64,000 nt of DNA from an uncultured Veillonella sp. (GCF_934230905.1 NZ_CAKQFJ010000008.1:1-64000), one strand, 5' to 3'; shown: positions 8,520-18,366, counted from the first letter of the stretch. Program-made: numbers and translations. The notes: generated by a model from the letters alone, not told the origin.

Positions 8520-11500
8520 ATGACACGGAAAAAATGGTGCCTTATTGGTGCAGCAATCTTGGGATTTGGATTGACTGGTATAGTCAGTTCTATTAATCCT
8601 ATTGCAGAGCGATATGTAGCACCTTTAGTACAGGAACAATTACATAATACGGTAAGAGGCACGATTCAGTACGACTCCATGCATATTACTTGGAATGGGG
8701 ATGTAGTACTGCAAAATGTAATACTACGAGATGAGAATAAACATTTGGTAGCCGCGGTTCCAACTTTGAATGTATCAATGAAATGGTCTTCTATTCCATC
8801 TGTTCTGATGGGGCATTCTAGTGGTGCTGCTGTTATCTCCACTATCACTTTAGAAAAACCGGATGTTCATGTGTGGCAACTTGCGGATGGTTCTTGGAAT
8901 GTAAATTCTTTGTTAGAACCATCTTCACAGGGAGATAAGAAATCATTTGATGGAGATATTGTAGTTAACGATGCTACAGGCGTTGTTCGATTTAAAGATG
9001 GTAATGTACATAAGTTAACAAATTTGGACGGTGATGTGGCATTAAATCTTGATGGCATGTCAAAAGGTGCTTTAAATGGTATGTTAGATAATCATTCTAT
9101 TGCACTTAATGGTTCTATAGATATGAATAAGATGGATAATTTTGCTCTTTTTGTACAAGCAGAATCTATCGATGTGTCTGGAATTATGAATCTTGCTCCT
9201 ACTAATAAAAATGTATCTATAACATCTGGTGCTTTACATGATGTAAAAGTGCAAATTACAGGTCGTGATGGAGCGTATTCCATGTCTGGTAATTTAGCCT
9301 TTGATGATCTAGGTGGAACCTATAAAAATGGAACTACTACGTATCAAATTGATCATGGAAATGGGAAAATATTTTTTCAAAATAACCATATCTTAATCAG
9401 CCATAGTGGATGGCATATAAATGACCAAGCTGTTAAGATTAATGGTTTAGTAACACTTGGTGATGAAGTGGAATTAAATCTCGATGCCGTTGCTGATTCT
9501 GTAGCTTTAGAGGCTTTCACTAAAAATCAAATGGCTGGCACTGTAGGTGGTCGCGTTCATATTAGTGGTACTAGTATAAATCCGTATATATCAGGTACTG
9601 TAAAGAGCAATGCGATTTCTTACGATCAGTATCAAATCGATAGTGGAGAAGCTAATTTTAGTTATTCAGATGGTGTCGTTGATATCCATGAAGCTGCCTT
9701 GTACATTGGTAATGGTAGCGTAAAAGCAAAGGGGCAATATGGTATTGATACTGGTGAGTTTTCCCTTGATGGTACTATTCATAATGCTGAAATGGCTAAT
9801 TTCACTCAAAATTTATCTACACCAGTAGCTGGTATTGTAAATGGTGAATTTGCTGTAGAAGGCAAGAATAGTGATATTACTTCTCTTAAGGGAAATTTGC
9901 TAGGTACAAATATATCTGTTCGTGGCGTTTCTATTGATTCTGCTCAAGTTAGTTTTACAAATTCGGGTGCTTTAACTAATGTAGCTGTGATAGGTTCAAT
10001 AGGAAATGGTAAATTAAGTGGTTACGGTACAATTAATCATAATCAATTGAATTTATCTTTATCAGCTGACAATATAGATGCCTCTAATTTCTCAAGTTTT
10101 ATTGGTGATAACGTTTCTGGTAATGTTACGGGGTATGCAACTGTCACAGGTAGTTTTGATAGTCCATCTGTATTAGGTAGCATTGCTAGTCCTGAAATTA
10201 TCTATGGTGGAGCACGTTTTAATTCTATTAATGCTAGTTTTACAATTAAAGATCATATATTAGAGTTAATAAATACATCTATAGGTGATGGAGATGGAAC
10301 TATTACTGTAAATGGTACACTTGATTTAGATTCTAAAGCTCTTAATATGAAAACTCGTGCAAAGGCTGCTCGTATAGAAAATTTAATTAGACCATTTTCT
10401 GATATTCCGCTTACTGGTTGGTTTGAATCTGAAAATGAAATTCGCGGTAATTTAGATAATCCATATATTAAAGGCTATGCTCATTTATATGATGGTTCTT
10501 ATAATGGAAAATTAATTAGTGATGCCATGGCTGAGTATACCTTGGAAAATAAAGTTCTTACGCTACCTAGCTTTACGATTAAAGGGTATGGTGCGGTAAT
10601 TAAAGGTTCTGGTACTGTTGCAGAATCTGCTTTAAATATTGATCTGGAAGGTAAAGATATTGATATTGGTAGATTGTTAGTCAATACAAATTATGATGTG
10701 AAAGGTTATGTACAGGCGAAGGGGCATATTGGAGGTTCTTTGTATAACCCTAGCTTTAACGGGTCAGTAACATCTAATTTTTTAACAATTAATGGGGAAG
10801 GTATTACCAATATATCTGGTACTTTGTATGCTGATAAAACGGTTGTTAATTTAGAAAAGTTTGAATTTGACGAAGAACAGGGCGGTCATTATATGACCCG
10901 AGCTGGTATGTCTTTAGTTGGTGATAAGCGCCTATTTGGTACATTGCAGGTTACTAATGGACGTGTAAGTAATCTTCTATCCTTGCTTGGCAAGCCTGTA
11001 GATAAATTGGATGGTTCTTTAAGTGGTGCTGTTGATTTAGGTGGTACCTATGATAATCCGAGTATTAGTGTAGTTGGCTCTATAAAAGATGTATCCATTG
11101 ACAACAATGTGGTAGGGGATGCAAAGATTGATGCTAGCTTAGAAAATCGTAAATTTAAAATCCGTACTTTAAAATTGCCTGTTGATGATGGCCTTATTGC
11201 AGCTGGTGGTACTGTTGATTTAGATGGCGACGCAGACTTACAAATTGCCGTTCGAGACGTTGACGTAGAACCATTTTTACCTCTTATTGGTAATAATATT
11301 AATGCAACCGGTTCCGTTACTGGTGTTATCAATATAACTGGTGCTACAAAAAATCCTAAGGTCGAATTATCTGCTAGTCTTGCAAATGGTTCTTATAATG
11401 GAATTGATATTGATAAAGGATTCGTATTAGCGACTATGGAAAATCATGTAATCAATGTTCAACGTATTCAAGGTGTTAAAGGTGATTATAAGTTAAGTGC

Positions 11501-12809
11501 TTATGGTAAAATTCCATTAGAAGCATTGTATACGACGGGGTATGTTGACTCTCATGACTCTAAAGCAATGGATGTAACTATCGATTTTAATGAAGCCGAT
11601 ATGGCTGTTATTCCGCTTATTACACCATCTGTGAAAGAGGCTACTGGTGCTTTAAAAGGTGTTGTTCACGTGATGGGGACTGTTGATCAGCCAGAAGCTT
11701 ATGGGACAGTGTCTGTACGCAATGGGACTATAAAGATAAAGAATATAGGCAATGAGATAAAAGATGTTGATGGAGATTTAATTTTCTCTGGACAACAAGT
11801 CGATCTTCAATCTCGTATATCTGCTGGTAAAGGCACTGCTGGTTTGGCTGCTAAAGTTAATTGGTCAGGACATACAATGACTAACTATCGAATGGCTATT
11901 CAATTAGATGGCCTTGATGTAGCTAATGAATATATATCTGGTCCATTGCAAGGTGAGTTATATATAGCTGAAAAAAATGGTATCCCAACGCTTATTGGTG
12001 ATTTGAATCTAGAGAATATGAAGTTTAAGATTCCACTTTCTCTAGAGACAAGTGAAAGTGCACGTAATCTTGGTATTGATGTTAATGTACATGCTGGTAA
12101 AAACGTACGCCTTTACGATCGGTCCTTATATAATATGCAAATTAGAGGAGATGTCCATTTTGGTGGATCTGTATTTGAGCCTACTTCTAGTGGGCAGTTT
12201 AATGTAGTCAGTGGTACTTTCAAATATTTAAGTCACACGTTTGATATTACAAAGGGCACTGCGACTTTTGCATCTGGATCGTATTTACCTATGCTTCAAC
12301 TTGATGCGGAAACTAATGTAGGTACCTATAATATTTATCTTGGTGTAAAAGGTACTGTGGATCATATGGACTTAACACTTAAGTCTGAGCCAGTGCTATC
12401 ACGTAATCAAATTATTTCTATGTTAACATTTGGTCGTGGTGAACCATCGAATAGTAGTACAATTACAAATGAGGATGCCAATGCTTTGGCCGTAGCAAGT
12501 GCACAAATGTTTGCTTTTGGTTATGTACAAGATGCGGTGCAAAATGCGTTGGGATTAGATCGTGTTAATATTACTACGGGGGCTATTGATCCTAATGAGC
12601 CTACAAGTAAGGAAACGGCAGGAAATTATAATATTGAAATTGGTAAGTATGTGTTACCAAGAACAATGATTACCTATACACAAGGCCTTAATAATAAGCA
12701 AAATAAATATGGTATTGAGTATTCGTTGAGACGAAATGTTAAGTTTAATGCTTGGCATACATCCCAAGGTAGTACGTACATTGGTGGTCGTTGGACACGA
12801 GAATTCTAA
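8520..12809 (+). CDS. tamB: TamB-family envelope bridge protein (DUF490)
   Basis: About 1429 residues. The ATG at 8520 is preferred because GGGG at 8510-8513 gives good spacing; an in-frame ATG at 8508 is the alternative. An N-terminal membrane anchor spans residues about 5-24. The body is a very long series of short repeated beta segments (patterns such as NGSVKAKGQYGI and ISGTLYADKTVV) typical of AsmA/TamB bridge proteins, and the last 350 residues carry the DUF490 (TamB C-terminal) pattern ending in REF. TamB-like proteins form a hydrophobic groove for lipid transport and contact an Omp85 partner; bamA follows directly. A weak TATACT at 8444-8449 is the only promoter-like box I can point to. 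Confidence 0.92.
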   Translation: MTRKKWCLIGAAILGFGLTGIVSSINPIAERYVAPLVQEQLHNTVRGTIQYDSMHITWNGDVVLQNVILRDENKHLVAAVPTLNVSMKWSSIPSVLMGHSSGAAVISTITLEKPDVHVWQLADGSWNVNSLLEPSSQGDKKSFDGDIVVNDATGVVRFKDGNVHKLTNLDGDVALNLDGMSKGALNGMLDNHSIALNGSIDMNKMDNFALFVQAESIDVSGIMNLAPTNKNVSITSGALHDVKVQITGRDGAYSMSGNLAFDDLGGTYKNGTTTYQIDHGNGKIFFQNNHILISHSGWHINDQAVKINGLVTLGDEVELNLDAVADSVALEAFTKNQMAGTVGGRVHISGTSINPYISGTVKSNAISYDQYQIDSGEANFSYSDGVVDIHEAALYIGNGSVKAKGQYGIDTGEFSLDGTIHNAEMANFTQNLSTPVAGIVNGEFAVEGKNSDITSLKGNLLGTNISVRGVSIDSAQVSFTNSGALTNVAVIGSIGNGKLSGYGTINHNQLNLSLSADNIDASNFSSFIGDNVSGNVTGYATVTGSFDSPSVLGSIASPEIIYGGARFNSINASFTIKDHILELINTSIGDGDGTITVNGTLDLDSKALNMKTRAKAARIENLIRPFSDIPLTGWFESENEIRGNLDNPYIKGYAHLYDGSYNGKLISDAMAEYTLENKVLTLPSFTIKGYGAVIKGSGTVAESALNIDLEGKDIDIGRLLVNTNYDVKGYVQAKGHIGGSLYNPSFNGSVTSNFLTINGEGITNISGTLYADKTVVNLEKFEFDEEQGGHYMTRAGMSLVGDKRLFGTLQVTNGRVSNLLSLLGKPVDKLDGSLSGAVDLGGTYDNPSISVVGSIKDVSIDNNVVGDAKIDASLENRKFKIRTLKLPVDDGLIAAGGTVDLDGDADLQIAVRDVDVEPFLPLIGNNINATGSVTGVINITGATKNPKVELSASLANGSYNGIDIDKGFVLATMENHVINVQRIQGVKGDYKLSAYGKIPLEALYTTGYVDSHDSKAMDVTIDFNEADMAVIPLITPSVKEATGALKGVVHVMGTVDQPEAYGTVSVRNGTIKIKNIGNEIKDVDGDLIFSGQQVDLQSRISAGKGTAGLAAKVNWSGHTMTNYRMAIQLDGLDVANEYISGPLQGELYIAEKNGIPTLIGDLNLENMKFKIPLSLETSESARNLGIDVNVHAGKNVRLYDRSLYNMQIRGDVHFGGSVFEPTSSGQFNVVSGTFKYLSHTFDITKGTATFASGSYLPMLQLDAETNVGTYNIYLGVKGTVDHMDLTLKSEPVLSRNQIISMLTFGRGEPSNSSTITNEDANALAVASAQMFAFGYVQDAVQNALGLDRVNITTGAIDPNEPTSKETAGNYNIEIGKYVLPRTMITYTQGLNNKQNKYGIEYSLRRNVKFNAWHTSQGSTYIGGRWTREF

Positions 12810-12813
12810 TCAT

Positions 12814-12863
12814 GATGACTATAATGAAGAAACCGAAGAAGGGCCTTCATTATAGTCATTTTA
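12814..12863 (+). terminator. Terminator between tamB and bamA
   Basis: Arms ATGACTATAATGAAG (12814-12828) and CTTCATTATAGTCAT (12845-12859) form a perfect 15-bp stem with a 16-nt purine-rich loop, followed by TTTT. It starts 5 nt after the tamB stop. Confidence 0.85.
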
Positions 12864-12908
12864 ATTTCATAAAATTGAATTATAGTAGTACTAATTCCTA
12901 GTATTATA

Positions 12909-12917
12909 TGATATAAT
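12909..12917 (+). promoter_or_regulatory. Extended -10 promoter for bamA
   Basis: TGATATAAT provides a perfect TATAAT at 12912-12917 with an upstream TG, the extended -10 form. No good -35 is seen at 17 bp. It lies between the tamB terminator and bamA. Confidence 0.5.
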
Positions 12918-12965
12918 AATAAAGATTTAATACTCTTTAAAGAGGGATAATTTTAGGAGGATTTT

Positions 12966-15155
12966 ATGTTAACAAGCAAAGCCTATAAACGTATGCTAGC
13001 AGCATCCGTGTTGACTGCCGTTATGGGTACTGGCAGTGTTTTTGCTGCAGATGTACAAACAGGCTATACACCAGATATGAATGCAACTGCTGCTACAGAT
13101 GCTGCAAATACTGATGATACGACAACAAAAGCTACTGTATACAATGCTAGTAAAGAAAAAGGTGCTAAAACGCAAGATGATACTGATGCGGCTATTTTAG
13201 CAGCACGTGGTGATACAACATTATCCAGCGATGGTACGGTAGTACAAGGCTCCGATGGAACTGTGACTGTAAATAATGGAGCATTAAAAACTGATGATAA
13301 ACAAGTTAAAATGGTTTCCAAAACTACAGCAGGTACAGACTTGGATAAGGTCGCAGAAAATGGTCAAGCTCAAGCTGTAACTTCCATTGAAGCTCAATAT
13401 GTTACCTCTGTTACTGCCGCGTCTGTGAATCCTTTTGTAGGTAAAACAATTACTGGTTTGTCTATTTCCGGTGTTTCTGCTGAACAAGCTAATCAATTAA
13501 TGTCGGTATTGTCTGAAAAAGTTGGAGATGCTGTTTCTGTTGATGGCGTATTTAAAGATGTACAAAATATAGGGAATAGTGGCTATTTTACAGAAATCAA
13601 TCCAATCTTTACATCTGTTCCAGAAGGGGTAAAAATTGATTTTGCTGTTGTAACTAATCCAGTAGTACGTGGTGTTGTATTTGAAGGTAATTCTGTATAT
13701 ACATCCGATGTATTAACTAAATATATGGCAATCCCTGAAGGTCAAATCATGAACTCCGTATATGTAGGACAAAAGGTACAAGGTATCAATGCTGCATATG
13801 CTCGTGATGGTTATATGTTAGCTCATGTAGATGGTATTGTTGTCGACGATAATGGTATGCTTCATATTCATATCGTAGAAGGTATTGTTGAGGATATTAT
13901 ACCTGCTGGTAATAAGAAAACTCGTAATAAAGTTATCACTCGTGAGTTTGTACAAAAAGTTGGCAAACCATTCAACAAATTTTTAGTACGTCGTTCTGTA
14001 GAACGGGTATATAACTTAGGCTTCTTTGATGATGTCAATGTACGTATGTTGCCAGGTGAAAAAGATCCTAACAATGTAATCATTGAAATTGATGTATTGG
14101 AACATAAAACAGGAACGATTACATTAGGTGCTGGCTATTCTAAATCTGATGGCTTGATGGGTATTGTTGAATTTGGTGAAGATAACCTTCGTGGTACAGG
14201 TGATAAATTCAAAGTTCACTGGGAAATCGGTGGTAAGAAAAAATATAAAAACTACCAAATTTCTTATTTGAAACCTTGGATTGACCACAGAGGTACTTCT
14301 CTTGGATTCTCCTTCTTCAACCGTGAAGATGAATATACTGACTATGATAGCGATGGTAGCGAAGTAGCACAATATAACAAAAAATCCAAAGGCTTTAACA
14401 TCTCCTTTGGTCGTCAAACAGGCGAATATACACGCGACTACTTAACACTTGAATCTCGTTCCGATAAATACAAATGGGATTCTGATGATAGTTCCGGATT
14501 CCGCTATGACAAAGGTGCTGGTCAATCTCCTGCAGGAACATCTGGTAATGGTTGGGATAATAAAACATATGATTTTGCCGGCATGGATTATGTAGGTAAA
14601 AACTTTGGTCGCATCAATTCCATTACATGGCAAAAGGTATATGATTCCCGCGATAACATTTATGAACCAACTCGTGGTCGTCGTATTTCCTATACTGCAC
14701 AATGGGCTGGTCATGGCTTAGGCGGTGACTTTGATTTCTATAAATTCACAGCTGAAATGCGTGCATACAAAAAAATTGGCGCTAAAAATGTATTAGCATT
14801 CCGTGCACGTGGTGGCTTCATCCAAGGTGATGCACCTTATAGCCAATTATTCACATTAGGTGGTGCAGATACTTTACGTGGTTATGAAGATGATCAATTC
14901 CGTGGTAAAAATATGTACAATGCGACATTGGAATTCCGTTTCCCTATCGTGAAAAAGGTAAGTGGTGTATTGTTTACTGATATTGGTGATGCTTGGGATG
15001 CCCCTAACGTACCTTGGTATAAGAATACTAAGAGCTTTAATTATGGCGTTGGTGCTGGTATTCGTATTACAACTCCAATTGGGCCGGTTAAACTCGACTA
15101 TGGTATTGGTAAAGACAAGAAGAAATTCCACTTTAGTTTTGGTACACAATTCTAA
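12966..15155 (+). CDS. bamA: BamA outer-membrane protein assembly factor (Omp85 family)
   Basis: 729 residues; the ATG follows TAGGAGG by 5 nt. The signal peptide is cut near VFA (residue 27). Residues about 28-152 are a low-complexity Ala/Thr/Asp-rich linker. Residues about 154-385 hold POTRA repeats, visible as VVRGVVFEGNSVYTSDVL and NKKTRNKVITREFVQKVGKPF. The remainder is the 16-strand barrel, with the conserved loop LGGADTLRGYEDDQFRG near residues 633-648 and a terminal phenylalanine (GTQF). It inserts barrel proteins such as OmpM, TolC and MlaD. The Thr/Ala-rich N-terminal extension is unusual relative to proteobacterial BamA and may span the thicker cell wall. No BamB-E lipoproteins are seen nearby. 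Confidence 0.96.
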   Translation: MLTSKAYKRMLAASVLTAVMGTGSVFAADVQTGYTPDMNATAATDAANTDDTTTKATVYNASKEKGAKTQDDTDAAILAARGDTTLSSDGTVVQGSDGTVTVNNGALKTDDKQVKMVSKTTAGTDLDKVAENGQAQAVTSIEAQYVTSVTAASVNPFVGKTITGLSISGVSAEQANQLMSVLSEKVGDAVSVDGVFKDVQNIGNSGYFTEINPIFTSVPEGVKIDFAVVTNPVVRGVVFEGNSVYTSDVLTKYMAIPEGQIMNSVYVGQKVQGINAAYARDGYMLAHVDGIVVDDNGMLHIHIVEGIVEDIIPAGNKKTRNKVITREFVQKVGKPFNKFLVRRSVERVYNLGFFDDVNVRMLPGEKDPNNVIIEIDVLEHKTGTITLGAGYSKSDGLMGIVEFGEDNLRGTGDKFKVHWEIGGKKKYKNYQISYLKPWIDHRGTSLGFSFFNREDEYTDYDSDGSEVAQYNKKSKGFNISFGRQTGEYTRDYLTLESRSDKYKWDSDDSSGFRYDKGAGQSPAGTSGNGWDNKTYDFAGMDYVGKNFGRINSITWQKVYDSRDNIYEPTRGRRISYTAQWAGHGLGGDFDFYKFTAEMRAYKKIGAKNVLAFRARGGFIQGDAPYSQLFTLGGADTLRGYEDDQFRGKNMYNATLEFRFPIVKKVSGVLFTDIGDAWDAPNVPWYKNTKSFNYGVGAGIRITTPIGPVKLDYGIGKDKKKFHFSFGTQF

Positions 15156-15170
15156 TATTGAGCTTTATTA

Positions 15171-15206
15171 TGGTGAAAGCACCTTCTTGAGAGGGGGCTT
15201 TCACCA
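15171..15206 (+). other. Intercistronic hairpin without T-tract, bamA-ompH
   Basis: TGGTGAAAGC (15171-15180) and GCTTTCACCA (15197-15206) form a perfect 10-bp stem; inner ACC/GGG may extend it. No T-run follows, so it is not a classical terminator. It may be a stabilising or processing hairpin that allows bamA and the ompH genes to be differentially expressed from one transcript. Confidence 0.5.
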
Positions 15207-15263
15207 ATATCTCTATTATGGCACTCATAGTGCGTAGATTAACAGAAATGAGGAATGTTAATT

Positions 15264-15746
15264 ATGATGAGAATGATGAATAACAAGAAGAATGTGAAGA
15301 TATTCTCTATTGTTATTGCGGCAATTTTTATTATTGGTATTGGTGCATTAGCATATACACAGATGGCTACACCTGGTACGAGTGCTGCTAGTAATGTAGG
15401 CGTTATTGATATGAGTCGTTTGGATAATCCTGAAAACCCTGTATATGTAAAAGCCGCTAAGGAGTTTACTGATTATCGTAGCCAAGTAGCTGCAGATATG
15501 CAAGCAAAAGTTGATGCCGCTCAAGATGATGCGACTAAAGCAAAAATAAAACAAGAAGCACAAGCTAATGTAGAAAAGAAAATGGAAGACATGAATAAAC
15601 AAATGGCTGATCAAACAATGGAAGCGGCTAAAGCTGTTGGTAACGCTAAAGGTTTATCTGTAGTTCTTCCTAAAGACGCAGTTCTTTATGGTGGTGTAGA
15701 TATTACCGACCAAGTACTTAAAAAACTTGCATCAGATGCAAAATAA
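15264..15746 (+). CDS. OmpH/Skp-like periplasmic chaperone, membrane-anchored (copy 1)
   Basis: About 160 residues from the ATG at 15264 (GAGGAA at 15249-15254; the ATG at 15255 would be too close to that box). One hydrophobic segment at residues about 12-32 lacks a clear cleavage site and looks like a signal anchor. The OmpH pattern follows: VGVIDMSRL, then a coiled segment rich in Ala/Lys/Gln/Glu, then LSVVLPKDAVLYGGVDITDQVLKKL. Skp/OmpH proteins hold unfolded outer-membrane proteins in the periplasm. It is the first of three tandem paralogs directly after bamA. Confidence 0.85.
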   Translation: MMRMMNNKKNVKIFSIVIAAIFIIGIGALAYTQMATPGTSAASNVGVIDMSRLDNPENPVYVKAAKEFTDYRSQVAADMQAKVDAAQDDATKAKIKQEAQANVEKKMEDMNKQMADQTMEAAKAVGNAKGLSVVLPKDAVLYGGVDITDQVLKKLASDAK

Positions 15747-15782
15747 GAACGATACGATGGGAATCGGATAAGGGTGAGCAGT

Positions 15783-16751
15783 ATGAAGCTAAATAAGCGG
15801 TATATAGGATTATTTCTGTTTTTAGCAGCTGCACTGATTGCTATGTACGTAGGTTATGGATTTGTTACTAATCGCCAATCTTCAGAGGGACCTTCTATTG
15901 GGGTAGTACAGATAGATGATGTACTAGAATTTAATCCGTCTTACGAAGATTATAAGTCAGCAAAAACAGAGTTAGAACAATTAAAAGCCCAATATGCTTT
16001 AGAACAAGAGGCATTAAACTCTAAGTCTGAATTGCAAGATGAACAACTTAAATCATTGGCTTTAGATACAACTTTGTCGGATGCATTGAATGTTGAACTA
16101 CAAACGCGTATTGCTACAAAGCAAAATCAGCTTAATGCACAACTAGATGCTAAAAGATCTGAATTGGTAAAAAAGTACATGGATGAACTCAAAGTTTCTA
16201 ACAAAGGATATGATTTGGAAATTGTAAATTTACAATTACAATTATATGCATTTGATAGTCGTGTTTATATTGATGAGGCGCAAAAGGAAGCTGCTCAAAC
16301 TCAAAAAGCTGAAATAGAAAGTAGGCTTCAAAGTTTATTAGCTAAACGTAAACCTTCTAATTTTGACTTGGATTCTATACGTGCTAAAGTAGATGCAGAA
16401 TTAAAACCTATCCGTGATGCAGGGGAACAAGAGCTTAAACATTATGCTGAATCTGTACAAGCTGAACTTGCAAAAAAACGTGATACAATGATGCAAAATC
16501 AAGCAAAAGCTATTGTATCAACAAATAATTTGCCAGTTCCTCAAGAGTGGAATGATAGTTGGGCAAAGAAAATATCAGATAAAGAAGCAGAGGTAAGTGC
16601 ACTTCATGAAGCGATTTTAGAGGATGTGCGAATGCGCGTTGCTGTTATTGCACAGGAACGTCATCTAGACCTTGTTTTAATTGATCATGGTGGAAATATA
16701 AAAGGGCTTGATATTACAGATGCCGTTAAAGCATCATATCGAGTTCAGTAA
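15783..16751 (+). CDS. Long OmpH/Skp-like protein, membrane-anchored (copy 2)
   Basis: About 322 residues from the ATG at 15783 (AAGGG at 15770-15774); a GTG at 15774 is less likely. A hydrophobic anchor spans residues about 6-28. The start of the family domain, IGVVQIDDVLEFNP, and its end, LDLVLIDHGGNIKGLDITDAVKASY, are present, but the helical hairpin between them is about twice the usual length. The middle contains a Pro/Trp break (NNLPVPQEWNDSW). It may form a deeper chaperone cavity or bridge the wide Veillonella periplasm; that is inference. Same operon as copies 1 and 3. Confidence 0.78.
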   Translation: MKLNKRYIGLFLFLAAALIAMYVGYGFVTNRQSSEGPSIGVVQIDDVLEFNPSYEDYKSAKTELEQLKAQYALEQEALNSKSELQDEQLKSLALDTTLSDALNVELQTRIATKQNQLNAQLDAKRSELVKKYMDELKVSNKGYDLEIVNLQLQLYAFDSRVYIDEAQKEAAQTQKAEIESRLQSLLAKRKPSNFDLDSIRAKVDAELKPIRDAGEQELKHYAESVQAELAKKRDTMMQNQAKAIVSTNNLPVPQEWNDSWAKKISDKEAEVSALHEAILEDVRMRVAVIAQERHLDLVLIDHGGNIKGLDITDAVKASYRVQ

Positions 16752-16758
16752 GGAGTTT

Positions 16759-17298
16759 ATGATGAATAAGAAAATGAAATCTTTAGTATTAGGTGCAACG
16801 ATGATTATGGCATTGCCAATTATTGGTGGTTGTGGTAGTAATACGATTGGTTATGTAGATGCTCAAAAGATTATGACACAAACTTCAAAATCTATTGAAA
16901 TTAATAAAGAAATTAATGCAAAAGATAAAGAACTTCAAGAAAAAGTTAATGCTGCAGATGAAGCAACTAAAGCTCAAGTGATTAGCGATGCAAAACAAGA
17001 TTTTAATGCTTTTACAACTGCTAAGAATCAAGAGTTAAAACAATATATTGATCAACAAGTTAATGAATTAGCTAAAGAGAAAAAGTTAGATGTAGTATTG
17101 CTTAAAGGTGCTGTTGTTGGTGGTGGCGTAGATGTTACAGATGATTTAATCAACAAAATGGGTAAAGCATCTGATGAAGATATTAAGGCTGCAGAAAATG
17201 AAGCAAAACAACAAGAAGCGCAACAAGCCCAACAAGGTGAAGCTCAACAAGGTGATGCACAACAAGCGCAACCTACGGATGCAGGAACCGCACAATAG
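16759..17298 (+). CDS. OmpH/Skp-like lipoprotein (copy 3)
   Basis: About 180 residues from the ATG at 16759 (AAGGAG at 16750-16755). The N-terminus MKSLVLGATMIMALPIIGGC is a lipoprotein signal with the lipobox ending at Cys. The OmpH pattern follows: NTIGYVDAQKIM, then a charged helix, then LDVVLLKGAVVGGGVDVTDDLINKM. The last 35 residues are a Gln/Ala/Glu-rich tail of EAQQ/QQGEAQQ-like repeats. Unlike copies 1 and 2 it should be lipid-anchored, giving three differently tethered members of one chaperone family. Confidence 0.85.
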   Translation: MMNKKMKSLVLGATMIMALPIIGGCGSNTIGYVDAQKIMTQTSKSIEINKEINAKDKELQEKVNAADEATKAQVISDAKQDFNAFTTAKNQELKQYIDQQVNELAKEKKLDVVLLKGAVVGGGVDVTDDLINKMGKASDEDIKAAENEAKQQEAQQAQQGEAQQGDAQQAQPTDAGTAQ

Positions 17299-17327
17299 TT
17301 TAGTTAACACTTGGAGGGGACTTAATA

Positions 17328-18359
17328 GTGGAAAAGACTGTACTGGAGCTATCACAATTAATCGGTGGTAAGGTGATTGGTGATGAATCCTTGGTTATTA
17401 CAGAAACACGTGGATTTGAACAAGCGGCACCACAATCGATTACATTTGCTATTGGTGAATATGTAGAACATATTAGTTTATGTAAAGCAGGAGCCATTAT
17501 TTTAGAACATGAAGTGTCTAATGCACCAATGACGCAAATTATTGTAGAAAATGCAAAGGCTGCCTTTGCACAAGTATTGCAACTATTTCATCCGCCTGTT
17601 GTTGTACCTCGTGAAATTCATTCTACTGCCATCATTGGTGAAAATGTCACAATTGGTAATAATGTTGCTATTGGAGCATATTGTGTTATTAATGATAATG
17701 CAGTAATTGGCGATAATGTTACAATTCGCCCTTATGTTTACGTTGGTCATAATACTCGTATTGGTAATGATTGTGATATCTATGCAGGTGCTATTATTCA
17801 TGAAAACTGTATACTAGGAAATCGAGTTGTATTACGTGCTAAAGCAGTCATTGGTGGAGAAGGTTTTGGCTTTGCTACGGAAAATGGCGTACACACGCAT
17901 ATTCCTCAAGTGGGTAATGTTATTCTAGAGGATGATGTGGAAATTGGATCTTGCACAACGATTGATAATGCTACCATGGGTTCTACATTAGTTCGAAAAG
18001 GAACAAAAATTGATAATCTTGTTCACTTGGGACATAATGTTGAAATTGGTGAAAATTGCTTCCTTATTGCACAAGTTGGTATTGCCGGTAGTACAAAATG
18101 CGGCAATAATGTAATTTTTGCAGGACAAACTGGATGTACAGGTCACATTACAATAGGGGATAATGCAAAATTTGCAGGCAAAACTGGCATTACTGGTAAC
18201 GTACCGGAAAATGCTGTGATGGCAGGATACCCAATGCGTCCTCATAAAGAATGGTTAAAATTATCTGCTTATGAACATCGCTTGCCTGAAATGGTTAAAA
18301 CAGTGAAACAATTACAGAAGGAAATTGATTCTTTAAAAGCGCAGCTTAAGGAGAGCTAA
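17328..18359 (+). CDS. lpxD: LpxD, UDP-3-O-(3-hydroxyacyl)glucosamine N-acyltransferase
   Basis: 343 residues, the usual length; GTG start at 17328 after GGAGGGG. The N-terminal uridine-binding domain (residues about 1-95) is followed by left-handed beta-helix hexapeptide repeats from about residue 98 (IIGENVTIGNNVAIG...). His236 in LVHLGHNVEIG corresponds to the catalytic histidine, and a second conserved His lies in GCTGHITIG (273). It adds the N-linked acyl chain to UDP-3-O-acyl-glucosamine, the third step of lipid A synthesis. It follows the OmpH trio by 29 nt, the same neighbourhood as skp-lpxD in proteobacteria. Confidence 0.97.
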   Translation: MEKTVLELSQLIGGKVIGDESLVITETRGFEQAAPQSITFAIGEYVEHISLCKAGAIILEHEVSNAPMTQIIVENAKAAFAQVLQLFHPPVVVPREIHSTAIIGENVTIGNNVAIGAYCVINDNAVIGDNVTIRPYVYVGHNTRIGNDCDIYAGAIIHENCILGNRVVLRAKAVIGGEGFGFATENGVHTHIPQVGNVILEDDVEIGSCTTIDNATMGSTLVRKGTKIDNLVHLGHNVEIGENCFLIAQVGIAGSTKCGNNVIFAGQTGCTGHITIGDNAKFAGKTGITGNVPENAVMAGYPMRPHKEWLKLSAYEHRLPEMVKTVKQLQKEIDSLKAQLKES

Positions 18360-18366
18360 TACGTTT

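Noticed and set aside
8422..12875. Shared TTTCATAAAATT string upstream of tamB and bamA
   Set aside because: It is short, AT-rich and occurs at different distances from the start codons; chance similarity is likely.
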